A DNA stretch of 37,964 bases from Chloroflexota bacterium (GCA_002717465.1 PBDQ01000030.1:21046-59009), one strand, 5' to 3'. Shown: positions 15,893 through 25,058, numbered from the stretch's first letter. A program made the numbers and translations. The notes: generated by a model from the sequence alone, not told the origin.

Positions 15893-17254
15893 TTGAAATT
15901 GCCGCAAACTTATGCTGAAGCTTTGACTCTTTCGATGAGTCTAGTTGATTTTGAAAGGGGCTCTCGAATTCCTGATCATCATACCTTTCATCTGGAAAGA
16001 ATGAATTTACTACTAGATGAGATAGGTAACCCTCAAAATTCTATTCCATCTGTTCATATAGCCGGTACAAAGGGCAAGGGCAGTACATCTGCAATGGTCA
16101 CTTCAATACTGACTGCTTCAGGTTATAAGACTGGGTTGATTACGTCCCCACATTTACATTCAGTTACTGAGAGGATTAGGCATGGATTAGAACCAATTAC
16201 TCGATTAGCATTTGTTGATTTAGTGAGAGATTTGTGGCCTTGTGTTGAGAAGGTTTCCTGCTCGGGTGGATTTGGTGGGGTTACATGGTTTGAATTTATG
16301 ATTGCTGCTTCATTTTATGATTTCGCGAAGAGTCGGTTAGGGTTTATGGTCGTAGAGACTGGGCTGGGAGGACGATTAGATGCGACTAATGTCATTTTGC
16401 CTCAGGTTTCCGCTATAACATCGATCAGCCTAGATCACACCAATATACTAGGTGATACTGTGGAAGAAATAGCGTTTGAAAAGGGCGGGATAATAAAGTC
16501 AGGAGTTCCTGTAGTTGTATCTGACCAGACAGAAGGTGTTCATGACGTTTTGCATGCAATTGCAAAAAAAAATCAAGCTCAATATATAAAAGTGTCAGAT
16601 AAATATTCCGTTCAATCTGTGTTTCCTGATATCTCAGGCCAGACCTTGAGTGTGAGATCGGATGGTCGTTTACGTAATTTTAAACTTCCATTATTAGGAA
16701 CTCATCAAATAGAGAACGCCGTTGTTGCTATTGGCATTATTGACGCATTGAAAAATAATGGATATGAAATCGAAGAACAATCCGTAATAAAAGGTTTAGA
16801 AAAAATAAAATGGCGAGCTAGGTTCGATGTTTTGCAAGTTCGATCTCCGACAATTATCGTCGACGGTGCTCATAACCCCTATTCGATGGAACGTTTCACT
16901 GAAACTTTAGCGAATTATGCCACTTTTGAAAGAGCAATTATTATTTATGGAGCTTTATCAAACCATGAAATGGGAGATATGCTGTTGGCATTGAAAAAGT
17001 TGCCGTGTGTAATTGTAGGGGTTAAATCTAGGCATCCTAAAGCGTCACATCATTCCGAAATAGAGGAAAAATGTGGAGATATTAATCTGGATTATATACG
17101 AGGGTTTGATGATGTTTCAGAGGGATTTATCTATGCCCAGAGTATTGCCAGAGAAACGGATGTGATAGTCGGTACAGGCTCACTTTCTGTAGCAGCCGAA
17201 ATAATTGAAAATTATGAAAATATACTTCCGGAGACATACGATAGTTTATTATAA
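15893..17254 (+). CDS. folC: Bifunctional folylpolyglutamate synthase/dihydrofolate synthase
   Basis: The 453-aa protein has the Mur-ligase-type fold of FolC: P-loop HIAGTKGKGSTSAM near residue 55, VVETGLGGRLDATN near 155, LDHTNILGDTVEEIAFEKGGIIK near 178, and the second-domain signature IIVDGAHNP near 320. It adds glutamate to folates using ATP in the cytoplasm. The start is taken as TTG 15893 (TTG AAA TTG CCG), since the ATG at 15883 meets a stop after four codons; the ribosome site is weak. The fabF gene follows 41 nt later and is probably co-transcribed. Confidence 0.93.
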   Translation: MKLPQTYAEALTLSMSLVDFERGSRIPDHHTFHLERMNLLLDEIGNPQNSIPSVHIAGTKGKGSTSAMVTSILTASGYKTGLITSPHLHSVTERIRHGLEPITRLAFVDLVRDLWPCVEKVSCSGGFGGVTWFEFMIAASFYDFAKSRLGFMVVETGLGGRLDATNVILPQVSAITSISLDHTNILGDTVEEIAFEKGGIIKSGVPVVVSDQTEGVHDVLHAIAKKNQAQYIKVSDKYSVQSVFPDISGQTLSVRSDGRLRNFKLPLLGTHQIENAVVAIGIIDALKNNGYEIEEQSVIKGLEKIKWRARFDVLQVRSPTIIVDGAHNPYSMERFTETLANYATFERAIIIYGALSNHEMGDMLLALKKLPCVIVGVKSRHPKASHHSEIEEKCGDINLDYIRGFDDVSEGFIYAQSIARETDVIVGTGSLSVAAEIIENYENILPETYDSLL

Positions 17255-17295
17255 GTTAGTCGGTTCACTTGATATTTAATAGGGATGCAAATTTG

Positions 17296-18540
17296 ATGGA
17301 AAATAGGAAAAGAGTTGTTGTCACCGGTCTAGGTGTAATGTCTCCTCTAGGAGAGACTGTAGATGAATTTTGGAATGGCCTGACTCAGGGGATTTCAGGC
17401 ATTGGCCATATTACTTTATGTGATACGGAAGGGTTTCCGGGAGATTTAGCTGGAGAGGTTTCGGGATTTGATGCTGGGCAGTACGCAAACCCAAAAGAAA
17501 CACGGAGAATGGCGAGGTTTTCGCAATTCGCAGTGTCCGCCGCTTCGACGGCTATTGATGATTCTGGTCTCGATCTCTCAAGTTTGGATCGAGATAGAAT
17601 TGGAGTAGTTATGGGTAATGGCAATGGAGGATTTCCAACAACAGAAGAAAATGCCAAATTGTCGTTTGAGAAAGGTGGCATGAGAGTGAGCCCATTCTTT
17701 ATACCCATGATATTGCCGAATATGGCCGCAGCACAAATAAGTCGTATATTTGGCTTAACGGGATATACATCAACTGTTATAACGGCTTGTGCGGCCGGGA
17801 ATCAAGCTATAGGTGAGGCTTTAGAGGTTATCCGCAGAGGTACGTCGGATGTAGTGATTGCTGGAGGGTGTGAAGCTGGGATTAGTCGTATTGGTTTGGG
17901 TGGATTCCACGTTATAAAAGCTTTGAGCAGATTTCAAGGTGACCCGACTAAGGCGAGTCGACCATTTGATCAGAATAGAGATGGCTTTGTACCAGCGGAG
18001 GGCGGCGGAGTATTGGTTTTAGAGAGCCTTGAGCATGCTTTGAACAGGGGTGCAGAAATTAAAGCAGAAATTCTTGGTTATGGAGTCTCCTCAGATGCAT
18101 ATCATGCAGTTCAACCTGATAATGAAGGCCTGGGAGCTGCTAAAGCTATAAGTTGGGCATTGGATGATGCCGATAAAACGGTTGATCAGGTGGACTATAT
18201 TAACGCTCATGGAACTTCAACTCCTATGAATGATGCATCAGAAACAAAAGCTATCAAAAAAGTTTTTGGAGATTCAGCATCATATGTTCCAATAAGCTCG
18301 ACGAAATCTATGATTGGTCATGCGTTAGGAGGTGCTGGGGCAATTGAAGCGGTTGCTGTTGTAAAAACGATACAGACTGGGATTATTCATCCTACAATAA
18401 ATTATGAAACCCCTGACCCGAATTGTGATTTGAACTACGTCCCCAATAAGGCGATAAAACAGTCGGTAGATGTTGCCTTGTCTAATAATTTTGGATTTGG
18501 CGGACAGAACGCATGTGTTGTTTTTGGTGCATATCATTAA
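17296..18540 (+). CDS. fabF: 3-oxoacyl-[acyl-carrier-protein] synthase II
   Basis: The 414-aa enzyme is full length for FabF. Catalytic Cys165 lies in TACAAGNQ, His305 in NAHGTSTPMND, and His342 in SMIGHALGGAGA with Lys337 just before it. The N-terminus RVVVTGLGVMSPLG is the usual start of the thiolase fold. It elongates acyl-ACP with malonyl-ACP in type II fatty-acid synthesis. ATG 17296 is preferred over the in-frame TTG 17269, as AGGG lies 11 nt upstream and the protein then begins just before the fold. It lies some 16 kb from fabD-acpP, so the fatty-acid genes are split. Its stop overlaps the stop of the convergent small gene. Confidence 0.93.
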   Translation: MENRKRVVVTGLGVMSPLGETVDEFWNGLTQGISGIGHITLCDTEGFPGDLAGEVSGFDAGQYANPKETRRMARFSQFAVSAASTAIDDSGLDLSSLDRDRIGVVMGNGNGGFPTTEENAKLSFEKGGMRVSPFFIPMILPNMAAAQISRIFGLTGYTSTVITACAAGNQAIGEALEVIRRGTSDVVIAGGCEAGISRIGLGGFHVIKALSRFQGDPTKASRPFDQNRDGFVPAEGGGVLVLESLEHALNRGAEIKAEILGYGVSSDAYHAVQPDNEGLGAAKAISWALDDADKTVDQVDYINAHGTSTPMNDASETKAIKKVFGDSASYVPISSTKSMIGHALGGAGAIEAVAVVKTIQTGIIHPTINYETPDPNCDLNYVPNKAIKQSVDVALSNNFGFGGQNACVVFGAYH

Positions 18541-18821
18541 GGTATATCGAATCTTTCAGAGGCTGGACTTTTATCCCATAGAGAATCTGCTCCACGCATT
18601 GCTAAGGATCGTTCTTTACTTTGTTTCCATTCGTCGTATATTTCGTCATTTTCCCACATAACTATTGATGTAATTTGGTTGGGGTTTTCTCTAGAGAGTA
18701 ATGTCACCCTTGAGATAAAACCAGGCGCTTTACTTTGTGCTAGTCCGTTTCCATCGAGCAATATTCTAGCTTTGTTGAAACTCCCTGTTTTAGCCCAATG
18801 ATGTGTAAGTACGCCTATCAT
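18537..18821 (-). CDS. Small antibiotic-biosynthesis-monooxygenase-like (ABM) protein
   Basis: The 94-aa protein has the size and beta-alpha-beta-beta rhythm of a dimeric alpha-beta barrel (ABM/DUF1330-like) domain: VLTHHWAKTG, a first helix, GFISRVTLLSRENPNQITSIVMWENDEIYDEWKQSK, and a helix-rich tail. Such proteins bind quinones, haem or small aromatics; no catalytic residue can be assigned. AGGAG lies 6 nt before ATG 18821. The stop codon overlaps the fabF stop by 3 bases on the opposite strand. It follows the related larger gene by 13 nt, so the two form an operon. Confidence 0.6.
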   Translation of the reverse strand: MIGVLTHHWAKTGSFNKARILLDGNGLAQSKAPGFISRVTLLSRENPNQITSIVMWENDEIYDEWKQSKERSLAMRGADSLWDKSPASERFDIP

Positions 18822-18834
18822 TTGTGTCTCCTAA

Positions 18835-19473
18835 TTACAAATCTGTTGAAATCATAATTTCGACAAAAGTTTTTATGGTCAGATCTTCTCTTCTTGTTCT
18901 TAGTGCGCTTTCACGATTCCATAGATCATTGTTTTCATCAGGTGATCCTGGAGAAAATCTAGTGGATTCCCAATGTGCAAGACTGTTGTAACCTGTAAGT
19001 AATATTACCTCAGCAGGACTTACTGATTCCGCATTAGACCACATTCCAAGGATGCAAGCACCTTCACTTTCTAGTCGGGGCCAAATTCCTTCTTCGGAGC
19101 AGGCTGCAAATTCAGAAACCGAGGCAGGGGATATGATGAATTTACGATATCCATAAATAGTTCTTCTGTCTTCGGGTGGAACAAGGTCTTTTGGACGAGA
19201 CGAAATCGGTTTGAGTATCCGCGTCGATTCTTGGATTGCAAACTGCTCCCTGTTAACTGTCCAGGCACCCTGTGCAAGTTGCCAAGAATCAATATCTTCG
19301 TATTGAGTCATTTGTATCAGTGTTGTGCTTGGACTTCCGATCAACCCTTGTAAAAGGCACAATACCCTACCACCAGATGCCCTTATTGAGGGTGATATGG
19401 TATGTCTTACCAGATCAATATATTGAGGCAGTTGTTCCCGACTAAGATTTACGCGCCTTTCTTCAGTAATCAT
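18835..19473 (-). CDS. Two-domain dimeric alpha-beta barrel protein (NIPSNAP/ABM-like)
   Basis: The 212-aa product seems to hold two ferredoxin-like halves. The first runs from MITEERRVNLSREQLPQYIDLVR to the IQMTQYEDIDSWQLAQGAW block (about residues 1-85). The second runs from IYGYRKFIISPASVSEFAAC to EVILLTGYNSLAHWESTR (about 105-185). The strand-helix-strand order with W-rich second helices (DSWQLAQ, AHWESTR) recalls NIPSNAP and ABM proteins. Function is unknown. ATG 19473 is chosen; an in-frame TTG at 19536 would add 21 residues but has no ribosome site. It is divergent from apt. Confidence 0.55.
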   Translation of the reverse strand: MITEERRVNLSREQLPQYIDLVRHTISPSIRASGGRVLCLLQGLIGSPSTTLIQMTQYEDIDSWQLAQGAWTVNREQFAIQESTRILKPISSRPKDLVPPEDRRTIYGYRKFIISPASVSEFAACSEEGIWPRLESEGACILGMWSNAESVSPAEVILLTGYNSLAHWESTRFSPGSPDENNDLWNRESALRTRREDLTIKTFVEIMISTDL

Positions 19474-19642
19474 TAACAGCCTACTAATGGGACTATGATG
19501 GTAAATATCATTATCTATATGATCTAACCTATTCAACCAGTAAAGTTACTATATTTTCAATGCATAGAGGGTGCATTTAATGTTGTGTTTTTGGTAATTG
19601 CAGCAAGCACTTCGTATATTTGTGGAAGACGCAGTTATTGGA

Positions 19643-19658
19643 ATCATAATCGTATGAT
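19643..19658. promoter_or_regulatory. Short palindrome just upstream of apt
   Basis: ATCATA at 19643-19648 pairs with TATGAT at 19653-19658 around ATCG, 18 nt before the apt start. Just downstream is the GGAGG ribosome site. TATGAT could serve as a -10, but no matching -35 is seen. A second small repeat (AATGCA/TGCATT, 19559-19577) lies farther upstream in the same divergent region. Confidence 0.25.
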
Positions 19659-19676
19659 AGTGATGGAGGTAACAGC

Positions 19677-20201
19677 ATGTCGTCTATGGATCACTTGAAA
19701 ATGTATATTAGAGATATTGAAGATTTTCCTGAGAAAGGTATTTTATTTAGGGATATAACCCCTTTGCTCCTGAGCCCTGAGGCATTTAATGAAGCTTTAG
19801 CTAATTTAGAAGATAGATTGGTAAACTCGCATTGCGAGGTTGTTGCTGCTATAGAATCAAGAGGGTTCATTTTCGCGGCACCGTTAGCCTCCCGTTTAAA
19901 TATGCCATTAGTCCCGATTCGTAAGCCAGGTAAGCTGCCCTTCGATAAATTTTCAGTTGATTATCAACTCGAATATGGGTCCGGAACTTTGGAAATTCAT
20001 AAAGATGCCATATCAAATGGCCAAAAAGTATTTTTGTTAGATGATATATTAGCGACGGGTGGGACATTGGGCGCTGCTGCCTCACTCATAAAGTTAAGTG
20101 GAGGTCAATTAGTTGGTGCAGGAGTAGTGATCGAATTGGCTGAATTGAATGGTAGAAGTGTTATAGGTGTGAATGAATTGTATTCATTGATTAAGTACTA
20201 A
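19677..20201 (+). CDS. apt: Adenine phosphoribosyltransferase
   Basis: The 174-aa enzyme has the Apt features: an N-terminal IRDIEDFPEKGILFRDITPLL, the IESRGFIFAAPLA loop (about 59-71), RKPGKLP (82-88), and the PRPP-binding motif VFLLDDILATGGT (118-130). It makes AMP from adenine and PRPP in purine salvage. ATG 19677 is preceded by GGAGG at good spacing. It is a single gene with its own intergenic region on both sides. Confidence 0.95.
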   Translation: MSSMDHLKMYIRDIEDFPEKGILFRDITPLLLSPEAFNEALANLEDRLVNSHCEVVAAIESRGFIFAAPLASRLNMPLVPIRKPGKLPFDKFSVDYQLEYGSGTLEIHKDAISNGQKVFLLDDILATGGTLGAAASLIKLSGGQLVGAGVVIELAELNGRSVIGVNELYSLIKY

Positions 20202-20275
20202 TAATGAACTTTTGAAATTTCATGTTTTGTGATCACGCATCGCAAGTTTGTTTACCCGTTATATAGTAAAACCTA

Positions 20276-20295
20276 CTATTATTTATTAATAATAG
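20276..20295. promoter_or_regulatory. 8-bp palindromic hairpin before the kinase-like gene
   Basis: CTATTATT (20276-20283) and AATAATAG (20288-20295) are perfect complements around TATT, 35 nt before the start of the cytidylate-kinase-like gene. The surrounding 128 bp is AT-rich. It may be an operator or a leader hairpin; the position downstream of apt also allows a weak transcript end. Confidence 0.3.
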
Positions 20296-20329
20296 GGAAC
20301 TTATGAATTAAGATCTAGAGAGGTGATAA

Positions 20330-21046
20330 ATGTCAGTTATAACATTAGGTGGTTTGGCGGGCGGTGGAGCTAGGGTTTTAGGTCCTATAATCGCAGATAG
20401 ATTGGGAGCGGATTATTTGGATAGGGTATTTTTATCGTCGGTTGCTAAAGAGCTAGGAACCACTGTCGCAGCGCTTCATTCGAGAGAAGAACAAGCACCT
20501 AGCACGAGACAACGTATGTTGAGTTATGTTCAACGTATTTTGGAAAGATCCGCAGTTTCAGGAACCGGAGGGGATCCGTATTTTGGACCAGGAGTAGCTG
20601 CTTTTTTGACGGAGGAATATGAGGATATCCCAGGCACATCTATACGCTCGGACCATAATTTGCAAGATGAAGACTATATTGAATCCATCCAGGGAACCAT
20701 GAGAGAAATAGCTATGGGAGGTAACGTAGTTTTCGTTGGCCGAGGGGGGCATGTAATTTTAAGGGATATGCCTGATGTTTTGAGAGTAGGAGTTGTTGCT
20801 CATTATGAAGATAGAATATCTACAGTTATGGAGAGAGAGAATTTGTCTGAGCAGGATGCTATAGGAACAATCAGGGGTAGGGATGAAGCTCGCGCACACT
20901 ATTTTCGGAAATTTTTTGAGTTGAGTGATCCAGACAGACCAGATTTATTTCATTTTACTGTGAACACCAGTGAAATGAGTCAGGAGTATTGCGTAAAATT
21001 GGTTGTTGATGGATTGGCAGCATTGAAAAATGGGAATCTAACGTAA
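20330..21046 (+). CDS. Cytidylate kinase-like family protein
   Basis: The 238-aa protein resembles the Cytidylate_kin2 family: TLGGLAGGGARVLGPIIADRLGADYLDRVFL at the N-terminus, where the P-loop lysine is not evident, then GGNVVFVGRGGHVILRD (about residues 129-145) and a C-terminal VMERENLSEQDAIGTIRGRDEARAHYFRKFF with arginines typical of the lid region. True Cmk phosphorylates CMP; the substrate and even kinase activity of this branch are not established. ATG 20330 follows GAGAGG at 7-nt spacing. Downstream, 21047-21170 is AT-rich and contains a weak hairpin (ATTCAAT/ATTGAAT, 21048-21067). Confidence 0.78.
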   Translation: MSVITLGGLAGGGARVLGPIIADRLGADYLDRVFLSSVAKELGTTVAALHSREEQAPSTRQRMLSYVQRILERSAVSGTGGDPYFGPGVAAFLTEEYEDIPGTSIRSDHNLQDEDYIESIQGTMREIAMGGNVVFVGRGGHVILRDMPDVLRVGVVAHYEDRISTVMERENLSEQDAIGTIRGRDEARAHYFRKFFELSDPDRPDLFHFTVNTSEMSQEYCVKLVVDGLAALKNGNLT

Positions 21047-21170
21047 CATTCAATTAATATATTGAATTATTAATTAATAAAGTTGTTAGTATTGTAAATA
21101 TTAATTAGAATGATGCGTACTTACTGTGTATTGAAACAATTAAGATATTTTATGAATTCCGGAGGTGCCG

Positions 21171-22184
21171 ATGGCTTCTTTGCTAGAAGTTAAAAATTTA
21201 ACTACTCATTTTTTTACCCAAGAAGGAGTTGTTAGAGCAGTAGACGGCATTAGCTATAGTGTGGAAGAGGGAGAAGTCATAGGTATAGTTGGCGAGAGTG
21301 GATGTGGTAAAAGTGTCGGTGCGATGTCTATTATGCGTCTAGTGGCTAGTCCTCCAGGAAGAATCGTTGGTGGGGAGGTTTTATTTGAGGGGGAGGACCT
21401 TGTGCAGGCCAATGATGAAAGACTAAGAGACATAAGAGGTAATGGGATTTCTATGGTCTTTCAAGAACCGATGACTTCCTTGAACCCTGTTTTAACTGTT
21501 GGTCGACAATTGACAGAGACTCTCGAGCTTCACATGAACATGGATAAGAGAGAATCTAGAATCAAAGCCATATCTCTTTTGGAGATGGTCGGCATTCCGG
21601 ATTCGGAAACTCGGATCGATGACTATCCTCATCAATTTAGTGGCGGTATGCGCCAGAGAGTTATGATTGCTATGGCGCTTAGCTGTGATCCGAAATTAAT
21701 TATTGCTGATGAACCTACTACTGCTCTAGATGTCACGATTCAGGCACAAATACTTGAACTTATGCAGAATTTGTCACGCAAACTTGGTACCGCTCTAATA
21801 GTAATAACGCACAATTTAGGTGTAGTTGCGCGGTATGCCGATCGAGTAATAGTGATGTATGCCGGCAAAATCGTAGAAACAGCTTCATCGGTTGAGATCT
21901 ATAAGAATCCTCTGCATCCGTATACAAGCGGATTGTTGAATTCGGTCCCACGTCTTGATGCTGATGATAATGAACGCGTCAGATTGGAGGCGATAGAAGG
22001 CTCTCCTCCCAATCTAGGAAATAGACCTGGTGGTTGTGGTTTTCAGTCTAATTGTCCTCAATCTTTTCCTGAGTGTGAATCCACAGAGCCTATATTGGTT
22101 GAGGTTGAAAAGGATCACTGGGTATCTTATTGCGGCCATTGCCATGAGTCTTATGGATGTAAATGGTTTCCAAGAGATCCCTGA
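21171..22184 (+). CDS. Oligopeptide/dipeptide ABC transporter ATPase, OppD/DppD type
   Basis: The 337-aa ATPase has Walker A GESGCGKS at 41-48, the Q-loop in [11 protein letters not shown], signature [15 protein letters not shown], Walker [13 protein letters not shown], and the H-loop ITHNLGV. The C-terminal oligopeptide-HPY region carries cysteines ([15 protein letters not shown]), the type shown in some OppD proteins to hold an iron-sulfur cluster. It then ends in an extra tail, [16 protein letters not shown]. It powers uptake of peptides or related solutes from the inner face of the membrane. GGAGG lies 5 nt before ATG 21171. It is followed 54 nt later by its OppF partner, but no permease or binding-protein genes are present. 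Confidence 0.88.
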   Translation: MASLLEVKNLTTHFFTQEGVVRAVDGISYSVEEGEVIGIVGESGCGKSVGAMSIMRLVASPPGRIVGGEVLFEGEDLVQANDERLRDIRGNGISMVFQEPMTSLNPVLTVGRQLTETLELHMNMDKRESRIKAISLLEMVGIPDSETRIDDYPHQFSGGMRQRVMIAMALSCDPKLIIADEPTTALDVTIQAQILELMQNLSRKLGTALIVITHNLGVVARYADRVIVMYAGKIVETASSVEIYKNPLHPYTSGLLNSVPRLDADDNERVRLEAIEGSPPNLGNRPGGCGFQSNCPQSFPECESTEPILVEVEKDHWVSYCGHCHESYGCKWFPRDP

Positions 22185-22238
22185 ATTTTGGTATTTGTCA
22201 ATCGAATTGTTTAATTGGACATATAAATTGGAGTGAAT

Positions 22239-23291
22239 ATGGTAGTCGAGACTGGGTCAGCGACAGCGAACAAAGACCGACCTTTGGTTGAGATAAATAA
22301 CTTAAAGATGTATTTTCCTGTAACTTCTGGTGTTATATTTCAGACTAAAATCGCGGACGTCAAAGCGGTGGATGATATTAGTTTTACTATCAACAAAGGA
22401 GAGACTCTTGGGTTAGTTGGGGAGAGCGGATGTGGTAAGACTACTACTGGTAGATGCTTGCTGCAATTGCATAAGCCAACATCTGGTGAAGTTCTTTTTA
22501 ATGGTGAAGATTTAACACAAATGGGTTCTCGTCAACTAAGACAAATGAGGCGAGAAATGCAGGTCATTTTCCAGGATCCTTATGGATCTCTAAATCCGAG
22601 GATGACATGTGGGGATATAGTTGGTGAACCACTTAAGGTTCATAAGTTGACGAATTCAAAGTCAGAATATAAAGATCGTGTATCTGAATTACTGTCAACC
22701 GTAGGGCTTAGCCCTTATATGGCTGATAGGTATCCTCATGAGTTCAGCGGGGGACAACGTCAAAGAATTGGGATAGCCAGAGCTCTAGCAGTGAATCCAA
22801 GTTTTATTGTCTGTGACGAACCGGTGTCGGCTTTGGATGTTTCCATTCAAGCACAAGTTATTAATCTTTTGGAAGATTTACAGGAAGAGCTTGGACTGAC
22901 ATATTTATTTATTGCCCATGATCTGTCGGTAGTTAAGCATATTAGCGATCGAATCGCTGTTATGTATCTCGGTCATATTGTTGAGATAGCTGAAAGAAAT
23001 GAACTGTACGCAAACCCAGTACATCCCTACACTAAGGCCCTTTTATCAGCTGTGCCAATACCTGATCCATTGCTGGAGGCTGATAGAGAAAGGATAATAT
23101 TAAGAGGCGGAGTTCCTAGTCCGATGTCGCCGCCTTCGGCATGTAGTTATGATCCATTTTGTTCGGAGCCGAATCCTGAATGTGATGGTAATAGCTTGGA
23201 GATGAGGGAGGTATCTCCTGGGCATCATGTTGCACATTGTGCTGTTTGTGTTGATGAATATGGATGTTATTGGTTCCCACGTGAAGGATAA
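22239..23291 (+). CDS. Oligopeptide/dipeptide ABC transporter ATPase, OppF/DppF type
   Basis: The 350-aa ATPase has Walker A GESGCGKT (about residues 63-70), IFQDPYGSLNPRM, signature FSGGQRQRIGIARAL, Walker B IVCDEPVSALD, and H-loop IAHDLSV. The N-terminal PVTSGVIFQTKIADVKAVDDISF is typical of the F-type subunit. The C-terminal HPY cysteines (ACSYDPFCSEPNPEC) and the tail CAVCVDEYGCYWFPRE parallel those of the upstream OppD-like gene. ATG 22239 has GGAG 5 nt upstream. It ends 4 nt before the end of the convergent TPP gene. Permeases are missing nearby. Confidence 0.88.
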   Translation: MVVETGSATANKDRPLVEINNLKMYFPVTSGVIFQTKIADVKAVDDISFTINKGETLGLVGESGCGKTTTGRCLLQLHKPTSGEVLFNGEDLTQMGSRQLRQMRREMQVIFQDPYGSLNPRMTCGDIVGEPLKVHKLTNSKSEYKDRVSELLSTVGLSPYMADRYPHEFSGGQRQRIGIARALAVNPSFIVCDEPVSALDVSIQAQVINLLEDLQEELGLTYLFIAHDLSVVKHISDRIAVMYLGHIVEIAERNELYANPVHPYTKALLSAVPIPDPLLEADRERIILRGGVPSPMSPPSACSYDPFCSEPNPECDGNSLEMREVSPGHHVAHCAVCVDEYGCYWFPREG

Positions 23292-23295
23292 GATT

Positions 23296-24939
23296 TTATA
23301 GAGATCCTCTAAAGGAAAAATCTTGTTCTTCAGATGTGACAAACTCCAATAAGGCTGCTTGACCATTTTCAGTTGCTGCTTTCGCTCTGGTAAAGGCGTT
23401 TCTTATTGAATCTGGGTCGGAAATTTTTTCTGCCCATCCTCCCATAGCTTTAGCCATGTCCGCATAATCACCACCCAAATCCCTTGTTTTATACATTTCG
23501 TGAGATGTTGCCATGTGACTGGTTTCAATTGCCATGGTGGAATTGTTTAAAACTACTGTAAGTATCGGTATATTGCTTCTCACTGCGGTCTCAAAATCTA
23601 ATCCGGTCATGCCAAAAGCTGCGTCCCCCATGAAATTCACAACGAATTTATCGGGAGAGGCTAATTTAGCCCCTAGATTAAGTCCGAGTCCGGTTCCGAG
23701 TCCGTGTGACTTACCCCATCCAATATAAGTTCCAGGTCCGCCTGAAATATAAAACGGCATTAATTGATCTCTTGGGCTGCCAGAGTCATGCGTCACTATA
23801 GTTTTTGAAGGATCAATGGTGTTCATGAATTCCCAAATGACTCTGTAAGGTGTCATGGGGGTTTCTTTAGATGTTAGTTTGTTGAACCAAGTTTTAAGCC
23901 ATTTATCCTTCAAACTTTTAATCTCATCAACTGGGGATTCAGGAAGTTTATCTTTTGTTAGTAAGTCTTTGCAGGCTTCTATCAGTTGTCGAAGGATTAA
24001 CTTCCCATCACCCAATAGCGCTATTTCGGGATCATAGTAATTTCCGATATCTTTTGGATCATTGACCGCGTGGATAATTTTTTTCTGGCCAGGAATGGTT
24101 GTTATCATTCCATGTTTAGTTAAGCTAGTCCCAATGGCTAAAATTGTGTCAGCTTTGAGCATATAGTGCCGAACAGCTCCATTCATGACTACTGAGGAAC
24201 TGCCTAAAGCCAGCGGGTGTCTTTCGTCTATCACACCTTTACCTGCCATAGTGGTAGTTACTGGAATCCGCGTAATTTCGGCCAGCTCGGTTAATTCTTC
24301 AGTAGCATTACTGTAACTGAGCCCTTGTCCTGCATAAATTAGAGGGGTTTCACTATGCAATAGTAGTTTGGCGGCTCTAACTATATCTTCGTCGTTTGCT
24401 TTGGAGATTAACTTTCGTGCGGGTGTGTATTGGGAGACAATATTATTGTCAACTTCATCGATAGCTATGTCAGATGGTATTTCTACCATTACTGGTCCAG
24501 GCCTACCGTTTTTAAGATTGTAAAAAGCTCGACGCATGGTGTCAGCTACAGCTTCTGGTTGGTTTATTTGTTCTACGTATTTTGTGATTGATGAAAAGCT
24601 TTCAACTGAACTAAAGTGTGGGAAAATACGATCTTTATTTAAAGGATGTCCCAGAGGCAAAAATAAAACGGGAGAAGCATCGGCATAGGCAGTAGCGACG
24701 CCAGGGTAAGCGTTTTCTGCCCCTGGCCCGTACTGCATAGCGAACACTCCAGGGGGGGTTCCTGATTTTATTCGAGCATAGCCATCTGCTATGCCAACTC
24801 CGACGCGCTCTTGCCGGCATATAATCGGTTTTATCCCTGCCGCCGCCGCTGCCTCTATTACAGACGTTGTTGGGAAGGCGCTAAGGTATTCAATTCCTTC
24901 TTTTAGCAAAATTTGTGAGATTGCGTCTATTACCCTCAT
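23296..24939 (-). CDS. Thiamine-diphosphate-dependent enzyme, acetolactate-synthase-like (copy 1)
   Basis: The 547-aa protein has the three domains of the pyruvate-oxidase/acetohydroxyacid-synthase family: an N-terminal PYR domain with the catalytic Glu44 in CRQERVGVGIADGYAR, a central domain with IYAGQGLSYS, and a C-terminal PP domain with the TPP motif MGDAAFGMTGL ending in VLNN. It should cleave or ligate a 2-oxo acid, with TPP and Mg; FAD dependence and substrate are not inferable, and true acetolactate synthase is unlikely since no small subunit is near. AGGAGG lies 9 nt before ATG 24939. It is a same-length paralogue of the enzyme at 27930. Confidence 0.85.
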   Translation of the reverse strand: MRVIDAISQILLKEGIEYLSAFPTTSVIEAAAAAGIKPIICRQERVGVGIADGYARIKSGTPPGVFAMQYGPGAENAYPGVATAYADASPVLFLPLGHPLNKDRIFPHFSSVESFSSITKYVEQINQPEAVADTMRRAFYNLKNGRPGPVMVEIPSDIAIDEVDNNIVSQYTPARKLISKANDEDIVRAAKLLLHSETPLIYAGQGLSYSNATEELTELAEITRIPVTTTMAGKGVIDERHPLALGSSSVVMNGAVRHYMLKADTILAIGTSLTKHGMITTIPGQKKIIHAVNDPKDIGNYYDPEIALLGDGKLILRQLIEACKDLLTKDKLPESPVDEIKSLKDKWLKTWFNKLTSKETPMTPYRVIWEFMNTIDPSKTIVTHDSGSPRDQLMPFYISGGPGTYIGWGKSHGLGTGLGLNLGAKLASPDKFVVNFMGDAAFGMTGLDFETAVRSNIPILTVVLNNSTMAIETSHMATSHEMYKTRDLGGDYADMAKAMGGWAEKISDPDSIRNAFTRAKAATENGQAALLEFVTSEEQDFSFRGSL

Positions 24940-24982
24940 TACTAGAAGCCTCCTGAATGCCGGATTTCAAATAATTGCCTGA

Positions 24983-25010
24983 AGTATATATCACCAGACA
25001 AATTTGTCTT
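24983..25010 (-). promoter_or_regulatory. Candidate promoter and 14-bp palindrome for the TPP gene/bpsA divergent region
   Basis: On the minus strand AAGACA (complement of 25005-25010), a 16-nt spacer and TATACT (complement of 24983-24988) make a plausible promoter for the TPP gene. A perfect 14-bp palindrome, AGACAAATTTGTCT (24996-25009), covers its -35. Lying between divergent units, it could control both. The regulator is unknown. Confidence 0.45.
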
Positions 25011-25058
25011 ATTATGTTGGAGTGATCTGGGAATTTTATTGGAGAAATGGAGAGAATA

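Noticed and set aside
23296-24939. True acetolactate synthase (ilvB) for the TPP paralogues
   Set aside because: No regulatory small subunit or other branched-chain amino-acid genes are near, and there are two diverged copies; only the broader TPP family is supported.
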